This document shows positions 1 through 5,298 of a DNA stretch of 5,332 nucleotides, piece by piece. Made by a program: the position numbers and the translations under genes. The notes under the pieces are model-generated. The model was not told the DNA's origin. It worked only from the letters and a program-made list of their open reading frames with translations, and searched no databases. Every line of letters starts with the position of its first letter. The stretch's first letter is position 1. The DNA comes from an uncultured Oscillospiraceae bacterium (GTDB taxonomy: Bacteria; Bacillota; Clostridia; Oscillospirales; Ruminococcaceae): the NCBI GenBank assembly GCA_950097605.1, contig CATNEU010000127.1:1-5332 (forward strand), written 5' to 3'.

Positions 1-318
1 GACCTCCAGCACGCTTTTGACCGCCTGCACAACATAGGTGGGGTCGATTTTTTTGCTCTCCTTGATGTAGGGCGTCGGCACCGCGATGATATAGGTGTCG
101 GTGCGGATATAGTCGGTCGTAAATTCTATGCCCTTTGCGAGGGCCTGCGCAAACAGCGCGTCGAGTCCGTCCTCCTGAAAGGTCAAACACCCGCTTTTCA
201 GCGTATCAATCAGGCCGGCGTTGTAATCGGTGCCGACGACCTGTACGCCGTGCGCGGCGAACATCAACGCTGTGGGTAATCCAATATACCCCATCCCTAC
301 AACATTGAGTTTACTCAT
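1..318 (-). CDS. UDP-N-acetyl-mannosamine/glucosamine dehydrogenase family protein, N-terminal part (cut by window edge)
   Basis: This is the first 106 codons of a nucleotide-sugar dehydrogenase; the C-terminus lies beyond the left edge. The N-terminus is an NAD-binding Rossmann fold with GxGxxG read as GMGYIG (residues 8-13) in the context GYIGLPTA. Asp31 ends the second strand, where it would bind the NAD ribose, and a VPTP motif sits at 80-83. The GYIGLPTA and VPTP wording fits the WecC/WbpA/CapL branch, which oxidises UDP-ManNAc or UDP-GlcNAc to the uronic acid with two NAD+. It fits UDP-glucose dehydrogenases less well. The catalytic Cys and the sugar-binding domain are outside the window, so the substrate is not settled. 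The ATG at 318-316 is preceded by AGGAG at 333-329 with 10 bp spacing. It follows the TagGH-like transporter on the same strand after 123 bp, which suggests that the exported polymer contains a uronic acid. Confidence 0.87.
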   Translation of the reverse strand, partial: MSKLNVVGMGYIGLPTALMFAAHGVQVVGTDYNAGLIDTLKSGCLTFQEDGLDALFAQALAKGIEFTTDYIRTDTYIIAVPTPYIKESKKIDPTYVVQAVKSVLEV

Positions 319-346
319 TTGTCTCACACTCCTAAATTCGTAATCT

Positions 347-382
347 GCACAGAAAGCCGGGCTCAGGCCCGGCTTTCTGTGC
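347..382 (-). other. Perfect 16-bp intercistronic stem-loop without a U-tract
   Basis: Bases 347-362 pair perfectly with 367-382 around a 4-base loop. The arm is GC-rich near the loop and AT-richer in the middle. It lies between the ATPase stop (442) and the dehydrogenase ribosome binding site (333-329). On the minus strand the bases after the stem read AGATTACG, and on the plus strand CGGTCGGG, so neither side has the T run of an ordinary intrinsic terminator. It could partly terminate, stabilise a 3' or 5' mRNA end, or set the relative level of the downstream gene. The structure is seen directly; the role is inferred. Confidence 0.6.
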
Positions 383-390
383 CGGTCGGG

Positions 391-419
391 AGCGTTAATC
401 CGGTGGTGCGCTCTGTCAA
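391..419 (-). promoter_or_regulatory. Weak candidate internal promoter before the dehydrogenase gene
   Basis: The minus strand shows an exact TTGACA (419-414). The hexamer 17 bp downstream (396-391) is AACGCT, and at 16 bp it is TAACGC; both are poor matches to TATAAT. If used, transcription would begin near 385, placing the 16-bp stem-loop at the very 5' end of the dehydrogenase mRNA. The -35 match may be chance. Confidence 0.2.
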
Positions 420-441
420 TGGATGCAGTTTTCGGGTTTTC

Positions 442-1737
442 TTAAAACAGCCCGAAGTATTCACAGAGCAGGTAAACAATTGTTCCGGCGACCATACCGG
501 CCGTCAGCAGTATCTCAAAAATCAGCAGCAGGAGCGCTTTGACGATCCCCCGCCTGACTTTTTTGTTGCGTTCAGAGTCCTGCTGTCCCTCCTCATATTC
601 GGACAGCGTGCGGTATCCGCGCTCCGACAGCATCCGGTCCAGATGGCCGCGGGGCAGCAAAAACGCCGTAAACAGGCACAGCAGCAGGTTGGCGGCCGGC
701 ATGGTGCCCAAGTCCAGAATGATAAACAACAGCGCCTGCATAATCAAAATCCCCACGGCGCTTGAAAAGTCGCCGCGGAAAAGCGACGGAAACGGCCCGA
801 AGCCAAAGGTCAAAAAGTCGAAATGCCGCGGCAGGATGCGGACGCGTCCTTTTTCATGCACCAGTGTGATAAACGGGCGGTTTCCATACCGGGCGCGGAT
901 GCCGGCGCGCGACTGGGGCGCTTCCACCTCGCCCAGCAGCGCGTGGCCCTGCCGTTTCTGGACGTTGCGCCGGTACTCCTTGCGCTGCTGGGCGCTCATC
1001 GAATTATAGTTGTTTAGAAACTCCTGGTATTGCGGAAGAACTTCATCGGTGTCCCCAAAGGCGACCATCTCGCCATATTCCAGCCAAATCACTTTGGAGC
1101 AGAAGGATTTGATCATCGACAACCCATGGCTCACAAGGAAGATCGTCTTGCCGCTTTCACGGAGCGCCTCCGTGCGCTCGAGACATTTCTGCGTGAAGGT
1201 CTGGTCGCCGACCGAAAGCCCCTCGTCGATCACCAAAATATCCGGGTTGATCTGGGTGGCGATGGCAAACCCAAGCCGCGCCCGCATACCGCTGGAATAG
1301 GTTTTGACCGGCATCGAGATAAATTCGCCGATATCCGCAAATTCAATAACCTCGCGGGTGAATTGCTCATAATCCGGAATTTGGATATCCAACATCATGG
1401 TTTTGTATTTGATGTTTTCAAGCCCTGTGAGATTGCTGTTGAGCCCGGCGCCAATCGAAAACAGCGAGGCGCTGCCGTTGATCTCCACCCGTCCCGAGGA
1501 CTCGTACATCACGCCGCCCAGAATGCTCGAAAGGGTGCTCTTCCCGGCGCCGTTGAGCCCGATAATGCCAATGTGGTCGCCGGGGGATGCACGGAAGGAG
1601 ATATTTTTCAGAGCATAAAAATCCTTGCCGGGCCCTTTTGGCAAAACCAAATCCAGCAGCTTTTCCCTTTGGCTTTTATAAATTCTATAGCGCTTGCTGA
1701 CATTTTCAAAAATTACGGAATACTTATTCTCACACAT
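442..1737 (-). CDS. tagH: TagH/Wzt-like polysaccharide ABC transporter ATPase with C-terminal membrane domain
   Basis: This 431-aa protein is the ATP-binding subunit that should power export of a lipid-linked glycopolymer together with the permease upstream. Visible motifs are Walker A GLNGAGKST (60-68), the signature region YSSGMRARLG (147-156, the SSGM variant usual in Wzt/TagH proteins), Walker B ILVIDE (167-172), a D-loop SVGD (175-178) and the switch His204 in LVSHG. The ATPase ends near residue 245. A charged linker (about 248-300) follows, then a hydrophobic C-terminal part: FDFLTFGFGPFPSLFRGD (306-323), membrane segments at about 325-343 and 347-362, a polar stretch RMLSERGY (368-375), and a last membrane helix at about 399-426. 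TagH proteins often carry C-terminal extensions, but this one resembles DUF2628-type membrane proteins (weak, by eye). The ATG at 1737 has AAGGA at 1750-1746, 8 bp upstream. The open frame continues to 1869, but that part overlaps the permease gene and has no better start. The 58-bp gap to the permease implies one operon. Confidence 0.88.
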   Translation of the reverse strand: MCENKYSVIFENVSKRYRIYKSQREKLLDLVLPKGPGKDFYALKNISFRASPGDHIGIIGLNGAGKSTLSSILGGVMYESSGRVEINGSASLFSIGAGLNSNLTGLENIKYKTMMLDIQIPDYEQFTREVIEFADIGEFISMPVKTYSSGMRARLGFAIATQINPDILVIDEGLSVGDQTFTQKCLERTEALRESGKTIFLVSHGLSMIKSFCSKVIWLEYGEMVAFGDTDEVLPQYQEFLNNYNSMSAQQRKEYRRNVQKRQGHALLGEVEAPQSRAGIRARYGNRPFITLVHEKGRVRILPRHFDFLTFGFGPFPSLFRGDFSSAVGILIMQALLFIILDLGTMPAANLLLCLFTAFLLPRGHLDRMLSERGYRTLSEYEEGQQDSERNKKVRRGIVKALLLLIFEILLTAGMVAGTIVYLLCEYFGLF

Positions 1738-1795
1738 AATTGATTTCCTTATAGCCGTCTGGCCCGGCCCGGCAGGACGCAACCCCGCGGCCGGA

Positions 1796-2605
1796 TCAGA
1801 CCGGATCCATGAATTTTCTGCGCAGCTTGCACTGCAGGAAACTGCCGAACAGCAGCAGTATAAAGACAACGGCCCAGTAGTACCCTGTCATTTTCAGATT
1901 GGCGCCCTCGAAAAACCAGCGGTTATACAGCAGGCTATCCCGGAAGCCCGAAATGATATAGAGCAGGGGGTTGTTCGCAATCAGGGACTGCAGCCAGGAC
2001 GGCAGGTTTTCCGGTACCCAGAGAATCGGGGTCATATAGAAAATCAGGCGCATTCCCGAACTGATGACCTTTCCGATGTCCCTGACCACCATTACCAAAG
2101 ACGAGGTGACAAAACTCAGCGAAATCAAAAACAGCGTGTTGGCCAGCATATAATAGGGGAGCTGGAAAAAATACACCGTCGCTTTGTATCCGTTAAAGGC
2201 CAGGATCAACAGAAGCAGCACCACCATAATCAGATGGGTCACCAACTTGGTGAGGACCGTATAGGTCGGGATGATGCTGACGGGGAACTTGATCCGGGTG
2301 ATCATGCCGGAATTGGAGGAAAGCGACATGGCGCCTCCGGTGATTGACTGTATGATATAAAACCACGGGATCAGGCCGGTGATCATCCAAATGAAAAACG
2401 GATGCCCGTCGACGGGGTTGCCATGTTTAATGCCCAGTCCAAAGACCATATAGTACACCCCAATTTGTATGGCGGGGCTGAGGATGCTCCAGAGGATGCC
2501 AAGATAGGTCTCACGGTTGAGCGTGATGATATTGTAGGCGACCATCTTAAAAATCCGCCGGAAGTTGTGCGCGTGTTCCCTTAAAATAAATAGAAGGCTT
2601 TTCAT
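1796..2605 (-). CDS. tagG: TagG-like ABC-2 permease for polysaccharide/teichoic acid export
   Basis: This 269-aa integral membrane protein is the expected length for a TagG/Wzm subunit. Two copies would form the channel through which a lipid-linked polymer is moved across the membrane, driven by the ATPase encoded next. Family-like stretches are the N-terminal amphipathic region ending in YLGILWSILSP (34-44), a short loop GIKHGNPVDG (58-67) before WMITGLIPWFYI (73-84), IKFPVS (105-110), the cytoplasmic VRDIGKV (174-180) before an FYMTPILW helix (189-196), and NPLLYIISGFRDSLL (212-226). About six membrane segments can be seen, near 38-58, 70-88, 112-138, 151-174, 183-198 and 242-258. The short loops resemble TagG more than Gram-negative Wzm, but the substrate cannot be read from sequence. 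The chosen ATG (2605) has AGGA at 2618-2615, 9 bp upstream. The frame is open to 2722, but the extra codons overlap the glycosyltransferase gene and are probably untranslated. It starts 20 bp after that gene's stop, so the two are almost certainly co-transcribed. Confidence 0.9.
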   Translation of the reverse strand: MKSLLFILREHAHNFRRIFKMVAYNIITLNRETYLGILWSILSPAIQIGVYYMVFGLGIKHGNPVDGHPFFIWMITGLIPWFYIIQSITGGAMSLSSNSGMITRIKFPVSIIPTYTVLTKLVTHLIMVVLLLLILAFNGYKATVYFFQLPYYMLANTLFLISLSFVTSSLVMVVRDIGKVISSGMRLIFYMTPILWVPENLPSWLQSLIANNPLLYIISGFRDSLLYNRWFFEGANLKMTGYYWAVVFILLLFGSFLQCKLRRKFMDPV

Positions 2606-2625
2606 AGCACGGTTTCCTTTTTTAT

Positions 2626-3915
2626 TTACTCGTCCAGCAGCTCGCTGTAGATTTGCAGAAAACGGACTTTCTCCACGTCCCAGTTGAGCTGTTGTTTGGC
2701 CACGCGGCAGTTTTGCTTGCACGCGGCGTACTGTCTTGGATCGTCGAGCAGGGCGTTCACGCCGCGGGCGATCTCCATTGGCTCGCGCGAGTCCACGCAG
2801 ACGCCCACGCCGTATTGCTGCACCACCTTTTTGATTTCCACCAGACCGCAGGCCACAACCGGAACATCGCTCATCATATATTCAAAGAGCTTGTTGGACA
2901 GGGCCGAATAGTGGTTGAAGCAGATGTTGGTGATGAGCTGGAACCCCAGATAGGCGTCCGCCGTATAGTATTTCAGCGTATCGAGCGGGAGCATGTCCCG
3001 AAAGCGGACCCGGTCTGTTATGCCGAGCGCCGCCGCGCGCTTTTCGAGCGGGCCGCGCAGCTTGCCCTTTCCGATGAACACCACCACGCCGCGGTTAAAA
3101 TGCGGCGCGGCCTCGATGATGTTCTCAAGCCCCCTGCCCACACCGAGGCCGCCCTGGTACAACAGAATCGGCTCTTCCGGCGGGATGTCCAGCATACGAT
3201 GCAGGTCTTGTTTGTGCAGGATGGATTCATCCCCGGTATAGGCCGCATAGTTGTGGATCACGTCGGGCCGGGGAATGCCATAGAGCGCTGCCATAAAATC
3301 AGCGCGGGTGTCGGTTGTCATCAGGATGCGGTCAGGCCGGCGGACCAGCAACTTTTCAAGCAGCCTGGCGCCGCCGCCGTAGCCAACGCGGGAGGCCTGC
3401 ACCTCGTGCGAATCGTACAGCACCTTTTTCCGATGAAACACCTTGCCGCAAACCAGGGCCTGCACAAGGGTATTGAGGTCGTTGGCGTGGTAGATGTCAT
3501 AGGTCCCTCGCAGGCCGGCGCAGGTCATTTTGAGAAGCACGCTGGCGTATACATAGAGCTTTCTGGTCGCGCCCCACGCGACCGACAACACATAGAGTCC
3601 CACAAGCAGGGCGGGCAGCGGCGCCAGATAGAGACAGGCCGCCGCCGCCAGCGCAGTGGGAAACAGCAGCAGGGGGTTCGCCCGCAGCCATTTGAGCAGG
3701 AGCACCGTTTTTTTAATCAGCCAGGGCTTTTTTTCAACCCGATACACCGAAAAGCCATGCGCGTTCTCCCGTCTGGGGAGGCTGGGGTTTCCATCGTCGC
3801 TGACGGCGATCAGGTCCACCTGGTACCCGCCTTCGGCCAGCGCCGTGCATGCCCTCATCACCCTTGCATCATGCACAAAGGGATTGAGGACAAACATACA
3901 CACCTTTTTACCCAT
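2626..3915 (-). CDS. Family 4 (GT-B) glycosyltransferase with an internal hydrophobic insertion
   Basis: This 429-aa enzyme probably transfers a sugar from a nucleotide donor to a growing surface polymer or its lipid-linked precursor at the inner membrane face. The N-terminal Rossmann half begins VCMFVLNPFVHDARV (5-19), the start usual for group 1 transferases. YHANDLNT (142-149) and YDSHE (167-171) mark its end. The C-terminal half shows LLYQGGLGVGRGLENIIEA (251-269), the donor-domain strand and glycine turn, then FIGKGKLR (280-287) and NKLFEYMMSDVPVVA (341-355), which carries the donor-binding Glu345 of the E-x7-E-type region. Between residues 81 and 113 lies a strongly hydrophobic stretch, long enough for a membrane hairpin, inserted in the N-terminal half. 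Donor and acceptor cannot be assigned. The ATG at 3915 is chosen for AGGAG at 3931-3927, 11 bp upstream. The frame stays open to 4086 but lacks a credible upstream start. It is the promoter-proximal gene of the minus-strand operon. Confidence 0.9.
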   Translation of the reverse strand: MGKKVCMFVLNPFVHDARVMRACTALAEGGYQVDLIAVSDDGNPSLPRRENAHGFSVYRVEKKPWLIKKTVLLLKWLRANPLLLFPTALAAAACLYLAPLPALLVGLYVLSVAWGATRKLYVYASVLLKMTCAGLRGTYDIYHANDLNTLVQALVCGKVFHRKKVLYDSHEVQASRVGYGGGARLLEKLLVRRPDRILMTTDTRADFMAALYGIPRPDVIHNYAAYTGDESILHKQDLHRMLDIPPEEPILLYQGGLGVGRGLENIIEAAPHFNRGVVVFIGKGKLRGPLEKRAAALGITDRVRFRDMLPLDTLKYYTADAYLGFQLITNICFNHYSALSNKLFEYMMSDVPVVACGLVEIKKVVQQYGVGVCVDSREPMEIARGVNALLDDPRQYAACKQNCRVAKQQLNWDVEKVRFLQIYSELLDE

Positions 3916-3926
3916 ATTGTAAACGA

Positions 3927-3931
3927 CTCCT
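3927..3931 (-). promoter_or_regulatory. Ribosome binding site deciding the glycosyltransferase start
   Basis: AGGAG on the minus strand lies 11 bp before the ATG at 3915. It settles the start there rather than at in-frame upstream codons (ATG 4035, TTG 4086), neither of which has a comparable site. It also places the Cys-rich upstream frame in the untranslated leader. Confidence 0.75.
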
Positions 3932-4141
3932 AAACAGATGCCGCAGCCGGCTGGGCCGCACCGCGGACACTGGCAATTTAAACAAAATATGCAAAGACGC
4001 TTTGCCGCGAAGTCCTCCCGTACAAAGCGGGGCATTGCCTGTTGCAAAACAGAGGCGCTGCCGCAAATTTGGGCAAAACAGCACAAAGTTTTTCAGCTAT
4101 GCCTGTACACAAAGGTGTTTTTGCGAAAACGTACACTTCAT

Positions 4142-4170
4142 ATTTTATCTTTTTTTGAGCGCAATTACAA
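4142..4170 (-). promoter_or_regulatory. Candidate promoter of the surface-polymer operon
   Basis: On the minus strand TTGTAA (4170-4165, four of six matches to TTGACA) is separated by exactly 17 bp from TAAAAT (4147-4142, five of six matches to TATAAT), with an A-rich spacer. Transcription would start near 4135 and give a leader of about 220 nt before the glycosyltransferase ATG. It is the best sigma-A-type match found on this strand upstream of the operon. Confidence 0.5.
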
Positions 4171-4212
4171 TATGTTCTCGCAGATATTTCGGGCAGGCAA
4201 TCTCTTGTTTGT

Positions 4213-4243
4213 CAAAATGCACAAAGTATTTTTATGCATTTTG
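4213..4243. repeat. 9-bp inverted repeat CAAAATGCA / TGCATTTTG
   Basis: CAAAATGCA (4213-4221) and TGCATTTTG (4235-4243) are perfect inverted copies separated by 13 bp. The interval includes one GCACAAAG word and a T run. The repeat lies about 45 bp upstream of the candidate minus-strand -35 box, a position where an activator or repressor could bind. A partial copy of the theme (TGCATTTATCAAAATG) appears at 4311-4326. Confidence 0.4.
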
Positions 4244-4368
4244 TTGGATGTCTATATGCACAAAAAGCAGGATGCAACCATACGCTTTGTGTAGATTGGT
4301 AAAGATCCCATGCATTTATCAAAATGTTGCAATTCCTGCGCCCGATAACCAGGAAAAAGGGCAGGCTC

Positions 4369-4384
4369 AAAATTTCTAAATTTT
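4369..4384. repeat. AT-rich dyad AAAATTT-CT-AAATTTT
   Basis: Two perfectly inverted 7-bp arms are separated by 2 bp, and another AAATTTT stands at 4404-4410. A second small dyad, TTGA-TTGG-TCAA, follows at 4409-4420. These compact symmetric sites sit 45-95 bp upstream of the candidate promoter of the CpXC gene and could be operators. Chance is a real alternative in AT-rich DNA. Confidence 0.3.
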
Positions 4385-4464
4385 ACTCATATGTCCAGCT
4401 TGTAAATTTTGATTGGTCAAACTGCACAGAAGCAAAGAAGATTTTTCCTTTATATGCTTTCATA

Positions 4465-4493
4465 TTGCTTGTATGGAATTCGTTTGTTAGAAT
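4465..4493 (+). promoter_or_regulatory. Candidate promoter of the CpXC gene
   Basis: TTGCTT (4465-4470, three of six matches to the -35 consensus) and TAGAAT (4488-4493, five of six to the -10 consensus) are spaced by 17 bp. Initiation would be near 4500, giving a leader of about 85 nt that contains two stem-loops. The -35 box is weak, so an activator or another start is possible. Confidence 0.4.
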
Positions 4494-4516
4494 AAATACG
4501 AAGAATCATACGCTTT

Positions 4517-4563
4517 TCTGTCGAATGGGACAGACTGTTTCCGCGGGGGCTCCCGCTGGGAAA
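4517..4563 (+). other. Two tandem stem-loops in the CpXC gene leader
   Basis: The first stem is TCTGTC (4517-4522) with GACAGA (4529-4534) and a 6-base loop. The second pairs TTTCC-GCGGG (4538-4547) with CCCGC (4552-4556) and, after a 2-base bulge, GGAAA (4559-4563); its loop is GGCT. The second stem ends 8 bases before the ribosome binding site at 4572-4577, so it could affect mRNA stability or translation. There is no U-tract, so it is not an ordinary terminator. Confidence 0.4.
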
Positions 4564-4585
4564 TGAAGAAGAAGGAGAAGATGCA

Positions 4586-5245
4586 ATGTCCAAATCCTCT
4601 GTGCATAAGGTGATCTGTCCCGCGTGCGGCGCGGCCGGTGAAGCCACGGTCTGGGAGAGCATCAATGCGCAAATCTCACCGGCGCTTCGAGAAGGCGTGA
4701 TCAGCGGACGCCTGTTCCGCTATATCTGCCCGCGCTGCGGACATACCTTCGCGTTGCGGACCGATTGTTTCTATCACGATATGGAGCGCCGCTACCTGCT
4801 GCATCTCTGCATGAGCGGCAATGCGCTTGCAGAGCAGAAGTTTTCAGAATACTTTCCGCCCAACAGGCGGGAACAGTATACATTCCGGCGGATCGCCGAC
4901 GGCCCCGCGCTGGCGGAAAAGGTGCATTTGCTGGATGAGGGCTTTCATGACAAGGTCATGGAGCTGTGCAAACTGGTGGTGGAACGCCTGGTGGCGTCCA
5001 CTGCTGCGGAAGGCCGCTTGAAGCGCCTGCTGTTTGAAACGGTGGACACCGTCGGCAAACGCATGATCTTTGTTGCCGTGCGCGAAAACAGGCCGGCCGC
5101 CCGGCTGCTGCTGCCCCTTTCTGCCTACGAGCAGATGCACAGGCAGGCGCACCGTGACGGGCTGCTGCAGGAGTCGGGAACGTTTGAAGTGATTGACCGC
5201 AAATGGGCGCTCAGTGTGGCCGGTCCCGGCCACAGCGCCGGATAG
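4586..5245 (+). CDS. CpXC-domain protein, function unknown
   Basis: This 219-aa protein has no signal peptide or membrane segment and is probably cytoplasmic. Its N-terminus carries two CPxCG motifs, CPACG (Cys11, Cys14) and CPRCG (Cys48, Cys51), 33 residues apart, which should form one four-cysteine zinc site. The order CPxCG, a polar stretch with E-SIN and a basic G-x-LF-R-Y-I-CP(R)CG matches the CpXC domain family, whose role is not known. The second half is mostly helical and uncharged in places: EKVHLLDEGFHDKVMELCKL (111-130) is characteristic of such proteins, followed by two likely beta strands (RMIFVAV, 159-165; TFEVID, 199-204). The start is fixed by AAGGAG (4572-4577), 8 bp before the ATG. 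It stands alone between a 670-bp divergent gap and an intrinsic terminator, and nothing in the sequence ties it to the surface-polymer operon. The family assignment is good; any activity would be a guess. Confidence 0.88.
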   Translation: MSKSSVHKVICPACGAAGEATVWESINAQISPALREGVISGRLFRYICPRCGHTFALRTDCFYHDMERRYLLHLCMSGNALAEQKFSEYFPPNRREQYTFRRIADGPALAEKVHLLDEGFHDKVMELCKLVVERLVASTAAEGRLKRLLFETVDTVGKRMIFVAVRENRPAARLLLPLSAYEQMHRQAHRDGLLQESGTFEVIDRKWALSVAGPGHSAG

Positions 5246-5257
5246 CCCGGCATACGC

Positions 5258-5298
5258 AAGAGGAGCGGATGGTTCACAGCCGTCCGCTCCTCTTTTTT
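5258..5298 (+). terminator. Intrinsic terminator of the CpXC gene
   Basis: Bases 5258-5272 pair with 5280-5294 in a 15-bp stem that has a single G-U pair (5270/5282) and a 7-base loop. The stem runs directly into six T (5293-5298). It begins 13 bases after the stop codon. This is a canonical rho-independent terminator and ends the CpXC transcript. Confidence 0.92.

Larger units (their letters stand above)
4081..4291. repeat. Cluster of GCACAAAG-like words
   Basis: GCACAAAG occurs at 4081-4088 and 4219-4226, both followed by a T-rich run (GTTTTT and GTATTTTT). Close relatives are ACACAAAG (4107-4114), GCACAAAAAG (4258-4267) and the inverse CTTTGTG (4285-4291), with GCACAGAAG further on at 4424-4432. 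They lie on both sides of the candidate minus-strand promoter. Repeated words between divergent promoters can be regulator sites, but spacing is irregular and the AT bias of the region raises the chance of coincidence. Confidence 0.35.
3916..4585. other. 670-bp divergent intergenic region, no convincing gene
   Basis: This region separates the minus-strand surface-polymer operon from the plus-strand CpXC gene. Bases 3916 to about 4060 are GC-rich and would be the operon leader, with small dyads such as the palindrome CAGCCGGCTG (3944-3953) and GCAAAG-ACG-CTTTGC (3991-4005). From about 4060 to 4510 the sequence is clearly AT-rich compared with the genes on both sides. It holds GCACAAAG-like words, inverted repeats and a promoter candidate facing each way. 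Open frames on either strand here are short, mostly unsupported by ribosome binding sites and do not look like proteins. I recognise no tRNA, riboswitch or other structured RNA family. Confidence 0.75.

Noticed and set aside
1030..1743. Plus-strand open frames opposite the ATPase and permease genes (1030-1743, 1694-2347 and shorter ones)
   Set aside because: The translations have no recognisable motifs and biased composition, and the minus strand carries unmistakable transporter genes.
1738..1869. N-terminal extension of the ATPase by 44 residues
   Set aside because: It overlaps the end of the permease gene, is Cys/Pro-rich and unlike any ATPase N-terminus. The ATG at 1737 has a good ribosome binding site and begins the family-typical sequence.
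2606..2722. N-terminal extension of the permease by 39 residues
   Set aside because: It overlaps the glycosyltransferase 3' end, and the ATG at 2605 has AGGA 9 bp upstream and begins a normal TagG N-terminus.
2653..3933. Long plus-strand open frame of 426 codons opposite the glycosyltransferase
   Set aside because: It is a mirror frame of a GC-rich gene: rich in His, Gln, Arg and Val without domain motifs, and without its own ribosome binding site or context. The opposite strand encodes a clear GT-B enzyme.
3944..3953. Perfect palindrome CAGCCGGCTG near the glycosyltransferase start
   Set aside because: A single 10-bp GC palindrome in GC-rich leader DNA is expected by chance. No second copy or site context supports an operator.
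3916..4086. In-frame upstream extension of the glycosyltransferase, with a Cys-rich stretch (CLNCQCPRCG and following Cys) that looks like a zinc site
   Set aside because: The candidate starts (TTG at 4086, ATG at 4035) lack a ribosome binding site, while AGGAG stands 11 bp before the ATG at 3915, where the normal GT4 N-terminus begins. The Cys codons probably come from chance in GC-rich leader DNA.
4081..4291. CRISPR-like or iteron-like array
   Set aside because: The repeated words are only 8 bp, imperfect, irregularly spaced and in both orientations, so neither a CRISPR array nor a replication origin is supported.
3938..4566. Plus-strand open frames in the intergenic region (3938-4294, 4002-4379, 4324-4566)
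   Set aside because: They overlap one another in different frames, lack convincing ribosome binding sites, have low-quality composition and run through the promoter candidates.
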